DNA of 64,000 nucleotides from Oxyruncus cristatus. Taxonomy: Eukaryota; Chordata; Aves; Passeriformes; Cotingidae. The notes under the pieces were generated by a model. The model worked only from the letters and a program-made list of their open reading frames with translations, was not told where the DNA came from and did no database searches. Position 1 is the first letter of the stretch. Every line of letters begins with the position of its first letter. The DNA is taken from contig VXAY01004091.1 of the NCBI GenBank assembly GCA_013399855.1, positions 256,009 to 320,008 on the forward strand. Reading direction: 5' to 3'. Below are positions 1-11,000 of this stretch, piece after piece. A program made the position numbers and the translations under genes.

Positions 1-184
1 GCCTGGAAGACAATTCCACTGCTCAAGCGGTCCAAGCCATTAGGAACATTTTCCTGATATTCAGCCTAAATACTTTCTTTTTCAGATTCATCCCATTGCC
101 CCAGGGATTCATGTTACTGGAGATGGTCTCATACTAAAATCTCTTGCTGTGCCTTTCCCTGGACAAATTCAGTTAGTACTTTCA

Positions 185-483
185 TAGAGGAAAGAAGGAA
201 GGAAAGGAGGAAGGAAAGGAGGAAGGAAAGGAGGAAGGAAAGGAGGAAGGGAGGGAGGNNNNNNNNNNNNNNNNNNNNNNNNNNNNNNNNNNNNNNNNNN
301 NNNNNNNNNNNNNNNNNNNNNNNNNNNNNNNNNNNNNNNNNNNNNNNNNNNNNNNNNNNNNNNNNNNNNNNNNNNNNNNNNNNNNNNNNNNNNNNNNNNN
401 NNNNNNNNNNNNNNNAGGAAGGAAGGAAGGAAGGAAGGAAGGAAGGAAGGAAGGAAGGAAGGAAGGAAGGAAGGAAGGAAGGA
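185..483. repeat. AAGG-type purine satellite with internal gap
   Basis: This is a purine-only simple repeat on the + strand. The left part, before the gap, is a higher-order array: a roughly 12-base unit mixing GAAGG, AAAGG and AGG is repeated about four times and then turns into GGGAGG. The right part, after the gap, is a nearly perfect AAGG tetranucleotide tract of about 16 units. The long minus-strand open frame over it (a run of LPSF repeats) comes from the repeat and is not a gene. The true length is unknown because the gap lies inside the array. Confidence 0.95.
259..415. other. Assembly gap (157 N)
   Basis: A run of 157 undetermined bases inside the AAGG satellite. The gap most likely reflects failure to assemble or size the repeat, so the N count should not be taken as a real length. 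Confidence 0.99.
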
Positions 484-2089
484 GCATACCTATTGTATTA
501 TCATGGAAGCAGAGAAATGTTTCTAGAGTTCTCAGTTCATTAAAAGACAAATCTGAATTCTCAAAAGTGCTTGTTTGGTATACTGGCACTTGAAGTCTGC
601 TATTTACGTACAAAACTGGCATGTCATTTGTAGCAATAATAGAAGCTTCTTCTGATCCCACTAAAATCATGTAACTGTACTTTAGAGAGAACGCATCTAA
701 CAAAGCTATTCTTTTTGTGTGTTTCATGTAGTGTTTAACCTCAACTGGTAGTGCTCAGCTAAACACAAGCAGTTGATAACTATGTTGAAAATTTTGGTTC
801 CTACTCAGTAAAGCAAAAAGAGGCACATACTTAACTTTAAGACGGAGCTTAGCTGAGTGCAGTTTGAAATGTTCAAAACCACCAACGTGCTTCATGCAGG
901 TCAGTAAATAGCATCACCGAGATGGGGGTTTTATTCTCTGTGGTCACCCTCCAGCCTGTGCTAAACAGCTAAGTTTCAATCAGTTGTAAGCACTATTTCA
1001 TGTATGGGTGAAAAAAATGGAAAAACTGAAATCAGCTCCTTCCTGCCCTAATCTCTTCAAAACAGTCCTTTGGAGCATGATTCCTAAGGTGTATGTTTTA
1101 GTTTTCATTTGACTGATTCGCTGGCATTCAAAAATATCATTCTTGTACTCCAGGAAAACAACACATTCACTAATTAATGGAAATCTGAGGCATTTATGCA
1201 TCTTACATGAATTATGGAGGTTATGAAGTCTACTTACTTCAACCTTTTCTTCAATTACTAAAACTATTTATATTTGCTCCCTTTTTAGTTCTTTTGCATT
1301 TGAAGAATAAATTTCAAGTAACCAATCAGATTATTTCTTCCCTTTAGGGCAACAAATGTGATAGGGGTTCAGACATCTTTCTTCTCAGTTATTACCAGTA
1401 TTATCTGCTAGAGGCAACAGGTTTCTGCAGGCCCCATGCCCAAACCTGCAGCAAACTTTCTGTAACAAAATGAAATGCCAATGCTGTTGGGTGCAGAAGG
1501 TATTTGTGTATCTCTGTCTCTGCCCTAGACTTTATCTTCTGGCTGTACTGAAATCTCACTCCCAAAGACTCTTCCTTTTGTGAAGAATCCTTCCTATGTA
1601 GAGGACAGAAACACAGATGGGTAAATGAACATCAGCGTGTCTTAAAAGCTACTGCACGTTTATCTCTATCATGTAAAAGAAAGCTCTGATAACAGGCACT
1701 TGCTCCAAGGATACCAAATTAATTACAGGTTGTATTGAGTGCTGTTAACAAATGCAAAAATACAGCCTAAATATGAAGTGTTAGCTAGCTGTGCTGTGGG
1801 CAAACATGGTAACCCAATGTTTGAACCCTTTGGGCTGTAATACTGTCTCTGAACACTAATAGGGGAACATCATCCCTGCCTTGATTTACAGAGGTGAACA
1901 GCCTTCTTCATATCCCACTTTGAACCCCTGGGTAGGCTAATACCTCCAGGAAAGGAAGGAGAAGAGAAAAGAGGACAGAGACTTAAGGCTGAAGCAGTCA
2001 GGTTATTGTTATTCTTACTCTTTAATTACAGTTTTTAAAATGCAAACCTAATGAATAAATGCTAATCTGTTGTCTACCACTTAGCATCA
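484..2089. other. AT-rich unique DNA, no gene seen
   Basis: No recognisable gene or repeat. Open frames are short (67 codons or less), lack codon structure and are not bounded by convincing splice signals. A small purine-rich patch lies around 1948-1982. Confidence 0.6.
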
Positions 2090-2150
2090 TCAGATCTCCA
2101 AATGTTTCACAAAATCTGCATCATTATCCTGATCTTACTGGGGCTCTGGG
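2090..2150 (-). repeat. Probable MIR-type SINE, 3' half remnant
   Basis: The + strand reads like the reverse complement of the MIR 3' half: a stretch resembling CAAAGTGCTTTACA, then CATCATTATCC, then a short ACTGGGG segment where the MIR family has CATTTTACAGATGGGG. The orientation agrees with the clearer MIR piece at 2410-2527, so both may be parts of one element separated by about 260 bases of other sequence. The match is from memory of the family consensus and is strongly diverged. Confidence 0.4.
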
Positions 2151-2409
2151 ACTTTTGAAACAAAATAAGGTGCTTGTGCACCATTCAGGGAAAGTGTAGG
2201 GAGATGGATGTTTGGGGAGAGTATTTGTACTGCTGTGGTTTCCATGCATGTCCAGTGGTCATGTCCTTGCTGTGAAGGCCTGACCTCCAGATGTCCAGAA
2301 GTTTTTGACAAAAGTCCAGTGTCTTTTTCATTTTTTTTCCCTGCCCAGGCAAATTTTCCAGTTGGAAACTGATGCCATAGCCAGGGAAAGCCAAACATAT
2401 GGAAGTTTC

Positions 2410-2527
2410 ACATTTTGCAGACAGGAAACACTCAGGGGACCAAAGGTCATCCACCAGGCTGAGGCTAAAGCCAGGGTTACAACCCACATTTCCTGACCTC
2501 TGAGGCAGTGCTAAACCCACTAAACCC
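2410..2527 (-). repeat. MIR SINE remnant (5' half, minus strand)
   Basis: Read on the minus strand, this segment follows the MIR SINE from its tRNA-related head into its core. In order it shows the GTGGGTTTAGCACTG start, a TCAGGAAATGTGGGTT segment where MIR has a GCCTGGGTTCGAATCC-like box, CTGGCTTTAGCC in place of CGGCTCTGCC, GATGACCTTTGG in place of GTGACCTTGGGC, and TGTTTCCTGTCTGCAAAATG for the end of the core. MIR elements are amniote-wide fossils that ceased activity long ago, which fits the divergence. Alternative: a related amniote tRNA-derived SINE. Confidence 0.7.
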
Positions 2528-5500
2528 CCTTGTCCTTCTTTATACACATTGTATTTCCTCTACTCTTTCCATGGATTTCAAGAGGACCTAAAGCCCTGTG
2601 GACATGGTTTCCGCAGTGTATGTTCAGCTGGCTGGCTCGACAGTCCTCTGAAGCCTCAGGCGTTGTTTTAGTACAAATATGTGGTAATAATAATGTGTCT
2701 GCCTGCCCTGCACATGTTAATACTGTCACCACACTGCTTTGTCAGCTGCCTGGAGCTGCTGGCAAGTCAAAGTGCCCTCTCTGGCCTCCCTTTCTGCCAG
2801 CGGATGTTTGCTGCATCCAGGTGCCTGTGTGGCCACATCCTCTCCTCGCGTGTCAGCACTTTGCAGAGCAGTGAGAGCAGGCTGGGCTGGGACTGCTGGC
2901 ATGTTGTTGATGAACTGTCTGTGCTGATTTCAATCCTTCCCAAATGGCTTGGTGTTTGTACTGGCTGGTGTGAGGTGCTGGGGTGTTCAGGAGATGCCCT
3001 GGGTTGTTTATGAGCAGACTTCCTTCCTACCCTCCACTGCTTGCCTAACCCTCAGACCCTCTTCTGGATTTGGGAATAAAGCTCATTGTTTTGGGCCAAG
3101 TCCTCTTTTATAGGCTCTTATACAGGTAGTTGGTTTCCCTTTCTACATAGTGGATGTTCTGGGACAAATCCAGCAAGGCTGCTCTCCTTGAGAACGTCCC
3201 CTGACACCAGAAACCATGTGTCAAAGGGATGGAGGAGGAAGATGTACTGTTCCCTGTGTGAGGATGAGGGTTGCAAGTTTTGTTTGGACAATAAAAATGT
3301 CTCCTCACATTAAGCTGCATAAGCTGGAGGTCAGTTCACCCAAGGGATGGGACAAGGTTAAGCTTACAGCAAGAGGATATGAGGCTAATTCCAAGAGCGC
3401 TGTGGTAGCCCTAGGGGATTTGTTTATATTCTCTGTATCGTTTCCACTTGAAGCTGTACAAAAAGGTGTACAACAGAAAGGAAAGCATGCCTGTATGTGT
3501 GTGTACATTTGTATTTGTGATGTTCCACAGAAACGCTAGTGAAGAAATCTCTTTTTCACTTTTTCCCCCCTTCAGATTGATTTATTAATAATTTGTGTTC
3601 CATTACAAAAAATGGGCTTTTATGTGAATTGTACTGTGCCCTGAAATTGTTTTAGTGGCAGATCATAATTTACTGTTGGGGTTTCAGGAGTCAGTGCAGA
3701 GCACAGTGCCATCTCCATATTCATATTTCAGATCTGTCAGAGCACCCGGATAGTTCATGTAATCAGATGGATTTCCATTCGAGTCCTTGAGAGACAAGAA
3801 AACTGGCCATCACAGAGAGATCCTTGGCAATTAAAATGAATAAGAGCTGCCACTCTCAGTGGATGTCTTCTGGGTTACCATGGGGGACAGAGATTGGTAT
3901 GAGGTTTAATCAGGCACTAACAGCACCTTGCTGGGAACTTCATGGCTGATAAAGGCAGCAGCATCAGACCAAGTAGCTCCTCTCTTTTTAAAGGGAAAGG
4001 AGCCTTTTTTTTTTTTTTAAATATAATAAATCCCATGAAGTTTTGTAGTGTTTGATAGCAGAGAAGAGATAGAGGGTTTAGGATTACTTTTCTTCTCTTT
4101 CCCACAAATGAATCACCCTCTTTGTGGGTTAAAATCAAGCGAAACAGCACACGCTGGATGCTCAGTACATTTGCAGGGTGGTTTTTAATTGCTTGTATTT
4201 TGCTTGTGCTGTGGCTACTAATGTGATATTGGGCTTTTTAAAATTAATTTCACTGTGACTTTGTGGCTATTGAAGGGTGACAGATTGGCAGCCCAGAGTT
4301 GGAAATCCTTTACTTATCCCCAGAACAATTACAACGCAGGCAGCAGCAATGAAAGCGTCCCCAGCTGGCATGGAAGGCCCAGAACAAGGATGAAGGTAAG
4401 CCTTCCCAGGCTCTCTGCTGAGACTGCTATTAAAGATACCAATTAGTGCCAAACTGTATTTTGTGATGGAGGAGGCACCATTCCACTAGGACAGGACTGG
4501 AACTGCGGCACCTTTACTCCTCAGCTGGCTGCAAGTTGCAGTCCTCAACAAAATAGCCTGAATTAACCAGCGCAATCTTTCTGGCCTGATGCAGTGAAGT
4601 GCTGAGCCTCAGGTGAGCTGCAGTGCACCTTCTGTGTGATGCCATGTCAAGGAGGGTCCCTGCAAACCAGCAGCACACAGAGTGACATGGGGGTCAGGTT
4701 GCTGCTGCCTCCATAGCATCCGCAGAGTGCATCTTGCTGAACCTGCCTGTCACCCGCTCTTTGTTTAACAGGATTTGCTGTGAAAGGAATAAAAGACAAA
4801 GGAAATCCTCTCCTGTGTTTTACTGCCAAATCGGAGTATGACCCCAAAAATGGGTATGCCCATATTTCCAGTCCATCACTAAAAATATTTGTACACTAGA
4901 CCACAGAAGTATTAAGGCTTGTTCTAGTAAGGCTGAAGAGCCACAGTTTCATTTATACATTTACAGTTCCTTGGCGTGAAGTGGGTAATGGAGTGGGTTG
5001 TTTAAGGTAAAGTATGCAGTGCTCAGAGCACGCCTGTGTGGAAGGGTTTTCCTTCAAGAAGACTTGACAGTGACTGTACTGCATCTTAGCTGTCAAGATA
5101 TTTTTTCCTTTCTAGGTTTCATTTGTGTTTTTCTTCACCTTTTGGAGACCCCTTACCTCTCCCCTCTTAAATCTATGCTCACCACAGAGCAGACATAATC
5201 CCAGATTTTCAGTAAATCAACACTATATGCTCCCTACTGACTGAGAGAATTTGATACTGACAGATTGTTACACCTAAAAGAAAAATACTGCCTATATTCT
5301 CTAACATGCTTTGCCTGCAACGCCAGGCAAGGACGGATGTGTGATATCCATTATGAATGTAACAATACAGGTAGCCTACCATAATACAACTATTTTTAAT
5401 TTATATTTCATGACGAAGAGCATGGGTGCAGCCATGAATCACTGTCCTCCTCTTTTAGCTCAGTAAAACCACAGTGTCCGTAATATTGCAGCCATACAAT

Positions 5501-5600
5501 TAACTCCTTTCATCAACAGCACTGCAGATTTTAGTCTTGAGCAAAGCTATTGTTTAATCTACACGTGTATAGAAACCACCCTGTAGAATAGCAGCATTTT
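2528..5600. other. Unique DNA, no confirmed gene
   Basis: This holds moderately GC-rich sequence at 2530-3010 with overlapping short frames on both strands, none recognisable. A T run lies at 4005-4018. A 72-base segment with splice-like edges at 4324-4395 is reported among the findings. Nothing else stands out. Confidence 0.5.
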
Positions 5601-5697
5601 GCATTTATATGACACCCGACATCTGAGTATCACTACGTGCTGGACAGATGTGTAATTAATGCTGCTGTTCAACCTCTCTGTTTGGTGGGTAAATTCT
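5601..5697 (-). repeat. MIR-like amniote SINE, 3' part
   Basis: The + strand shows GCATTTATATGACACC, then CATCTGAGTATCACTACGTGC, ACAGATGTGTAATTAATGC and TTTGGTGGGTAAAT. This follows, in order, a common amniote repeat core: CATTTATATAGCACC, CATCTGAGGATCTCAAAG, ACATTAATTAAT, GTGAGGTAGGTAAAT. That core corresponds to the reverse complement of the MIR-type 3' half. The identification rests on family memory; exact subfamily is not resolved. Confidence 0.6.
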
Positions 5698-7697
5698 AGG
5701 CTGGGAATGAAGTTATATTCAATCCTAGGATGTGATGCTGAGCATCAGCAATGTCTGTATGCTGTATAATTCTCCTGTGTACTCAATGAAGGGATTAAAT
5801 GCATTCCCCCTCCTCACCCTCAGTTTTCCTAGATCCCTTAAAGGGCTACTACTGCCTACATAATCTTCATCCCTGAACTAAAATCCTTCGGATCCTCTGG
5901 GGCCCTTATTAACTGAATGTTTTCTATTCTCTGCCTTGAAATGGTCTTCAATCTCCTTATTGTTTTGCAAAGACCATGCCACGATTTCTGAGCACATCCT
6001 TCCCTTTCATCTGCCCTTTATTAGCCCAGATGGACAGAAGTGAAGGGAACTCTCCTTTCATCAGTAAGATCTCTGTTCAGTGAACTACATAAAGATACCA
6101 TATGCAAAATGAGATGTTTGGGTCTGATGAACTCCATCCTGCCCAGACCCACCACAGGATAACCCCCTTCCTCCTGGTCCCTTTTAAGGAACAGTGGTAC
6201 CAGACTGACAAGCCTAGGCTGTTCTTGAAAGCCTTGGAGCATCATCTCAAGCCCTGGGCAGATTATTGCACATTTGCAGTACACAGATCTTTGTAATCCT
6301 GTAATCACTCCTGAGTTTTCCCCTGGGAATAAGTAGGAACTTGTGGGTGGCAGAAAGGAATAGGTGGTTGGAGTCTTTCCTTGCCAAAAATGGGTAAATT
6401 CCTATCTGTCCTGGAGGAAGGGAGGTAGTGAAACATCAAAGAAACAATGTGCTAAAACACTGTCATTAGAAAGAAATCAAATACTCCTTCTTCGCCCCAT
6501 TTCCCTTTGAGGTAGAGGAAGGTCTGTGCCAGTTTCCTGCCTGAGGAAAGCTGGCTTTGGGTGACCAGTTCAGTGTGCAAAGAAGGCTGGGGCATTGGCA
6601 AGGTCCAAAGGAGAGACAGACTGCCCTGGCACATGTTCACAAGCTGAAGTAAGGCACTGGCTCTCCCAGAAGAATCAAGAACTACCCATAATGAGGAGGA
6701 TACCTCTGGATCCCAGGGCAGATCTGGTAATGCCTGTGGCATAGTCCAGGGCTCAGCTAGGCTGGAGACAGTCTGCTCCTTTCCAAATACCTACAGGAAT
6801 GACAGTCCAAACACTGGGACTTGTCAGTGGGAAAAAAAAGAAATTAATCAAAGAGCTGTATTTCAAAAGAGAACACAAGAATACTGGAATAGAGGAAACA
6901 TTTTATCTGTCCAGTTGGTTAGAGATTACACAGACAAATTTATAGGTGTTAAATTGGACACCAGAGGGCTTCCATATTGTTCTGTGGTTGAATGTATTGC
7001 AGAAGTAGTAATATTAAATGTAACAGAGGCAAAGCAATGTTAAAACCCCCAAATGTTCTATACTCCATGCAGTGTTTAGCTGGGCTAACAGACAAATTAC
7101 AGCTGAAATGAAGAATTTTCCATTGTTTGGGTAGGATTCACCTTAAATTTTCCCATCAGCCAGTGACAACTCTATCAACAGAGCACTGCAGTACCATAGG
7201 ACCATGTTTTCAACCATCAGTTAAGGTTTCTTAGGGCACCAGCCTAGGAAGGAAGAATGGCACGTACTGGTAGTCCAGCACTCAAGTGTACAGCACCTGG
7301 GGCACTTCCTCAAGGGCTTCTGTCCAACTACTAACTAGACCCAAACTCACTTAGCTCATAAGATTTGACAAGGCCACCTCAGAGCAAGATACTCTGGCTA
7401 TAGGCAGAAGTGCAGGGAGTATTGCTTGCCACCATTATCCAGATAGAATGGGAGAGGCTGCGAATGGTAACGTGTGAAAGAAGCAGAGAGTAAAAGGAGA
7501 GTCAAGGCAGGGGAGAAAAGAGGAGGTTGAACCTGTAAAGTGGTTCTGGAGTGAAGCTTATGTGTTGGTGCAGAGGTTTAAAACACTCCCAGGCTCCTCT
7601 AAAGGGAGTATTTGAAAGGACTGAATGAATTTCAGAGCAGAACCAATGTCTCTGTAACCACTGCTTCTGGGATAGATTTACAGCATAAACCCACTGG
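5698..7697. other. Unique DNA, no gene seen
   Basis: Mixed-composition sequence. Paired open frames on opposite strands at 6021-6308 and 6452-6742 show no domain and no splice-like borders. I see no repeat family here. Confidence 0.55.
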
Positions 7698-7782
7698 GAC
7701 AGATTCAATGTTGGAGCGAGTGAACGCAACACTATTGAAGTTAATGGACTTGTGCCCACTTATATCAAAGATGAATTTAGTC
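7698..7782. repeat. Degraded ancient amniote repeat (CCATTGAAGTCAATGG type)
   Basis: The segment has GGGACAGATTCAATG, then CACTATTGAAGTTAATGGAC, then CTTATATCAAAGATGA. These correspond in order to a well-known class of fossil repeats in sauropsid genomes, built on CCAGATTCTG, CCATTGAAGTCAATGGA and TTTACACCAG. The family name cannot be assigned with certainty here (CR1/L3-like or a short DNA transposon end). Confidence 0.4.
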
Positions 7783-7999
7783 TATAGAGAAAGAAAATGG
7801 GATTTAACCTGCAAATCACCTGTTATGGAGACTAACAGCATAATATATGATGAAAAGACAAGCAAGAATTTGGGAGTGTGCTTAAAATGCTTCATTCTCT
7901 GCTCATCTGAATAGCCTGCATTCCCTGTGTTTCTAATTACCCGAAACCTTTCTAGCACTGTGAAGAATAGTACTTAACATTCCTACTATGGCAGCAACC

Positions 8000-8080
8000 A
8001 GAGATCCTGTGAGGGTCCCACTACACTCAGTGCTCTACAAACACAGAAGGATGCCTAATCCCTGCTCCAAAGTACTTTCA
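8000..8080 (+). repeat. Degraded ancient amniote repeat (CTGTACAAACACAG type)
   Basis: GATCCTGTGAGGGTCCCACT, then AGTGCTCTACAAACACAGAA, then AATCCCTGCTCCAAAG follow the order of a familiar fossil repeat whose core reads CCCATTGTGCTAGGCGCTGTACAAACACAG followed by GTCCCTGCCCCAAAGAGCTT. The agreement over the CTACAAACACAG and CCCTGC-CCAAAG boxes is good. A 68-codon open frame across it is a by-product. The family name is not assigned. Confidence 0.55.
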
Positions 8081-11000
8081 CTTCTTTTCTGTGGACATGG
8101 AGGCCAATTAGAGCTGCTAAAGTTCAGAGTTGGAGTCAAGATTTACCACTGTGGGACTGGTACCCCAAGGGTAATAACTAGGAGACATACCTAGCTACAG
8201 TACAGTCAGTTTTAGGGAGATCAAGACTGGAATACTTGCACTCCAAATATCCAAATACCAGATTAAAAATGATTAATAGAATGAATTAAGAAACTGTCTA
8301 TTGTATCTGTGTTGTCAATAGGGTAATAAATCAACAGAAGAGAACACTGATACTGGGATAAGTAATTACTGCTTGTGTATAAAATCTTGTGTTGTGCTCT
8401 GTAAGTATTCTGAGGGACTTGGATGAAAGCAGCAATCATCAAAGTGTACTATTAAGGCTGTTAGTAATCATATTAATAATACAAATACTGTTGACTTGTA
8501 ATTTGAAAGTATCATCTGCTGCATCCTGGCACATGGATGATGCAGCCAGGTAATGAAGCAATGGTTTATATCTCATAAAACACTACTTATAAAAACCACC
8601 ATGGGACCAATCATAGAGTCTTCTCCATACTGCTTTTTTTCACCACTCTGTCAGTAGGTCTGTTTTCAAGCAGTTGTCTTAAACTGAACAACTTTCAGCT
8701 GAATTATAGTGTGTGTACATAAGTGTGTAGCTCTATGCAGTGATTCCCCCTCACCCTTTCCTGCTGCTTGTCCTCTAAGGTGGCATTTCAGAAGCATACC
8801 AAGATAAGGCAGTCCCAGAGGGACTGTCAAAAAACAGCACAACCCAGAGCAGCCCTGAGGCTGTTCTGAATTGCACCAGGGGTTGAACGTGCCTCCAGCC
8901 AGCCTCAGGATTTGGGGTGTGCATAGAGTATGGCACAGGTCACTATCTCCCCACTCTGTGGTAAACTGACTGATGCTCAAGGGTGTCTGAGAGCAAACTC
9001 AATAGAGCTAGTCTAGATTCACAGTGCTGTAGCAGAAAGCAAAGCCAGGTCCTTTACCCCTCCTTTGTCCAGAAGAAAAGACCATCCATTTTCTTTCTTT
9101 CAGCCAAAACCTAATCCAGAAGAGACTTCACAATTTTTCCCAGGTGTGACCTATATCGAGGCTTGCCATGAAGACAAATAACTACCTGTCTGCAAATACA
9201 TTCACCATGTCAGCCCATGCTAACTCTCGCAGGACCAGTACAAGTAGGGAAAAGCATTGCATTTTTAAACAGGCGTATACTGTTGGAAGATGTATCCTTT
9301 CCTGTCCAAGACTGGGAAGCCTCTAACACTGGTTAATTATCTCCAAGAAGAAGGGCTTAATTGGGAATGTCACAAACTAAACTTTCTTCTCTTTGAAGAG
9401 CTGTCTACCTCACATGGTGCTCAGAGAAATATTAGACAGAAAAATCAGTCCAGTTTTCATTGTTTCCTTTCTATTCAGTAAAAATGCAATCAGTCAGGGA
9501 AATGCTATCGAATGTGTCTCCTACACTTCCATCCACATACCCAGTACTTCTGTGATGACACCCAGACTCAGGCGAGAGAATGATGATGAAGGTCAAGTGT
9601 GGAGAAAGGAAACTCTAAACAATAATGGATGATTTATAGCATACAGTGAATCTTATCTGGGTCACACTTTTGAAGGGCCCCATTTCTCAACTCTTCTAAT
9701 TCTTGAATTAATTAAGTTCTCATACCCATTATTTTGTATCTCTTTTGCTATGCAGCTCGAGACACAGAGGTGACAGGCTGACTGATGCACTTCAGAGCAG
9801 TGATTCTTCTTGCTCTGTGTGAAAGAGCTTTCAACAGAGCTTTGTCTGTGCAGCAGCAGGACTCAGAGACGCTCCTTGCTGTGTCTTCTTCAGCCTTGCT
9901 CTTGCTCTGCTTATTTAGTCCTCTTCCACATCTTCCTTAATGATCACCCCCCAGATTTCACTTGGGTGGCCTCTTGGAAGTCTTTCCTCCAAGCATGCTC
10001 ACCTAAAGAGGATTAAGACCTTCCTGCAATCCTACATGGGGTAACAGACTCTTTCCAAAGAGGAGACTAGTTTAGGGAAAAGATACACATATTCTCTCTG
10101 ACACTCCCATTGCTTGCATGGACCTCATCCATCTTCCTGCATAGACACTCAGATTCTGCTGTTGCAAGTGCAATGCAATCACAGAGCTTGTCAGAGGAAC
10201 CAGACGGTTGTCTCCTTACAGTCTGATCTTCCACATTTTGTCCACAGAAGCTTTGATCCTACAAAGTGCTCCCTGAAGAGCATCCTTGGTGTGTCTCCTG
10301 AATGGGTAGCCATCTGAGCTCTTCATAGGCTGCAGCCTGAAAACTGTAAGCTCAAGTTCAGAAAATTGCCTACCAGGCTCCTGTGGCTCTGGGAGAACAG
10401 AGAAAACAAAAAAATAATAAATTGTAAAGGGCAATAAAGAATTAGTTCTGCAATAAATCTATATGCAATCTGTCCCCTGTACTCCTGTGTGCTTGCTTAT
10501 ATTTATAAGATTTGTTTTATGAATGATTTGCCGTTAATGGAGAAAAGAGAGATTAAGAAACAAAAGCTGTAGCTTCAATCCATCATTAGGGAATTAATCA
10601 ATTGGCAGCCTGTGCAGACAGCTATTTAGATCTGTGGCCTGAACAGCTTAATTGGGGAAACATTTTAAAAGTGCTAGAATGATGTTCAAAGTAGCATGAA
10701 TTAGCCCATTTCGGGCCCATCACGTGGTCTAATTTAACAACTTGTACACCTCAGAGTTTGGCAAGTGATCACATCTCTTGAGCTTCTTAGCAGCCTCCTA
10801 TCCTGATATGGCTGTAAAATATATTTCCATCTGAAAATTATTAACTAGACACACTCCACCTAGTCAATAAAAGAAAAGGCAAGGACACCTGTGAAACACT
10901 GTGTCCTTATTTGTGTTTGCCTCTCTCTGTCCAGCTGTAGGAGTTTGTAACGATCGCTGCAAGTGAGGATAGAAGCCGGTCAAGGTCGCCTTCACTGTGG

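Noticed and set aside
182..727. 181-codon minus-strand frame with LPSF repeats
   Set aside because: Much of it is the AAGG satellite and undetermined bases; the unique part has no recognisable product.
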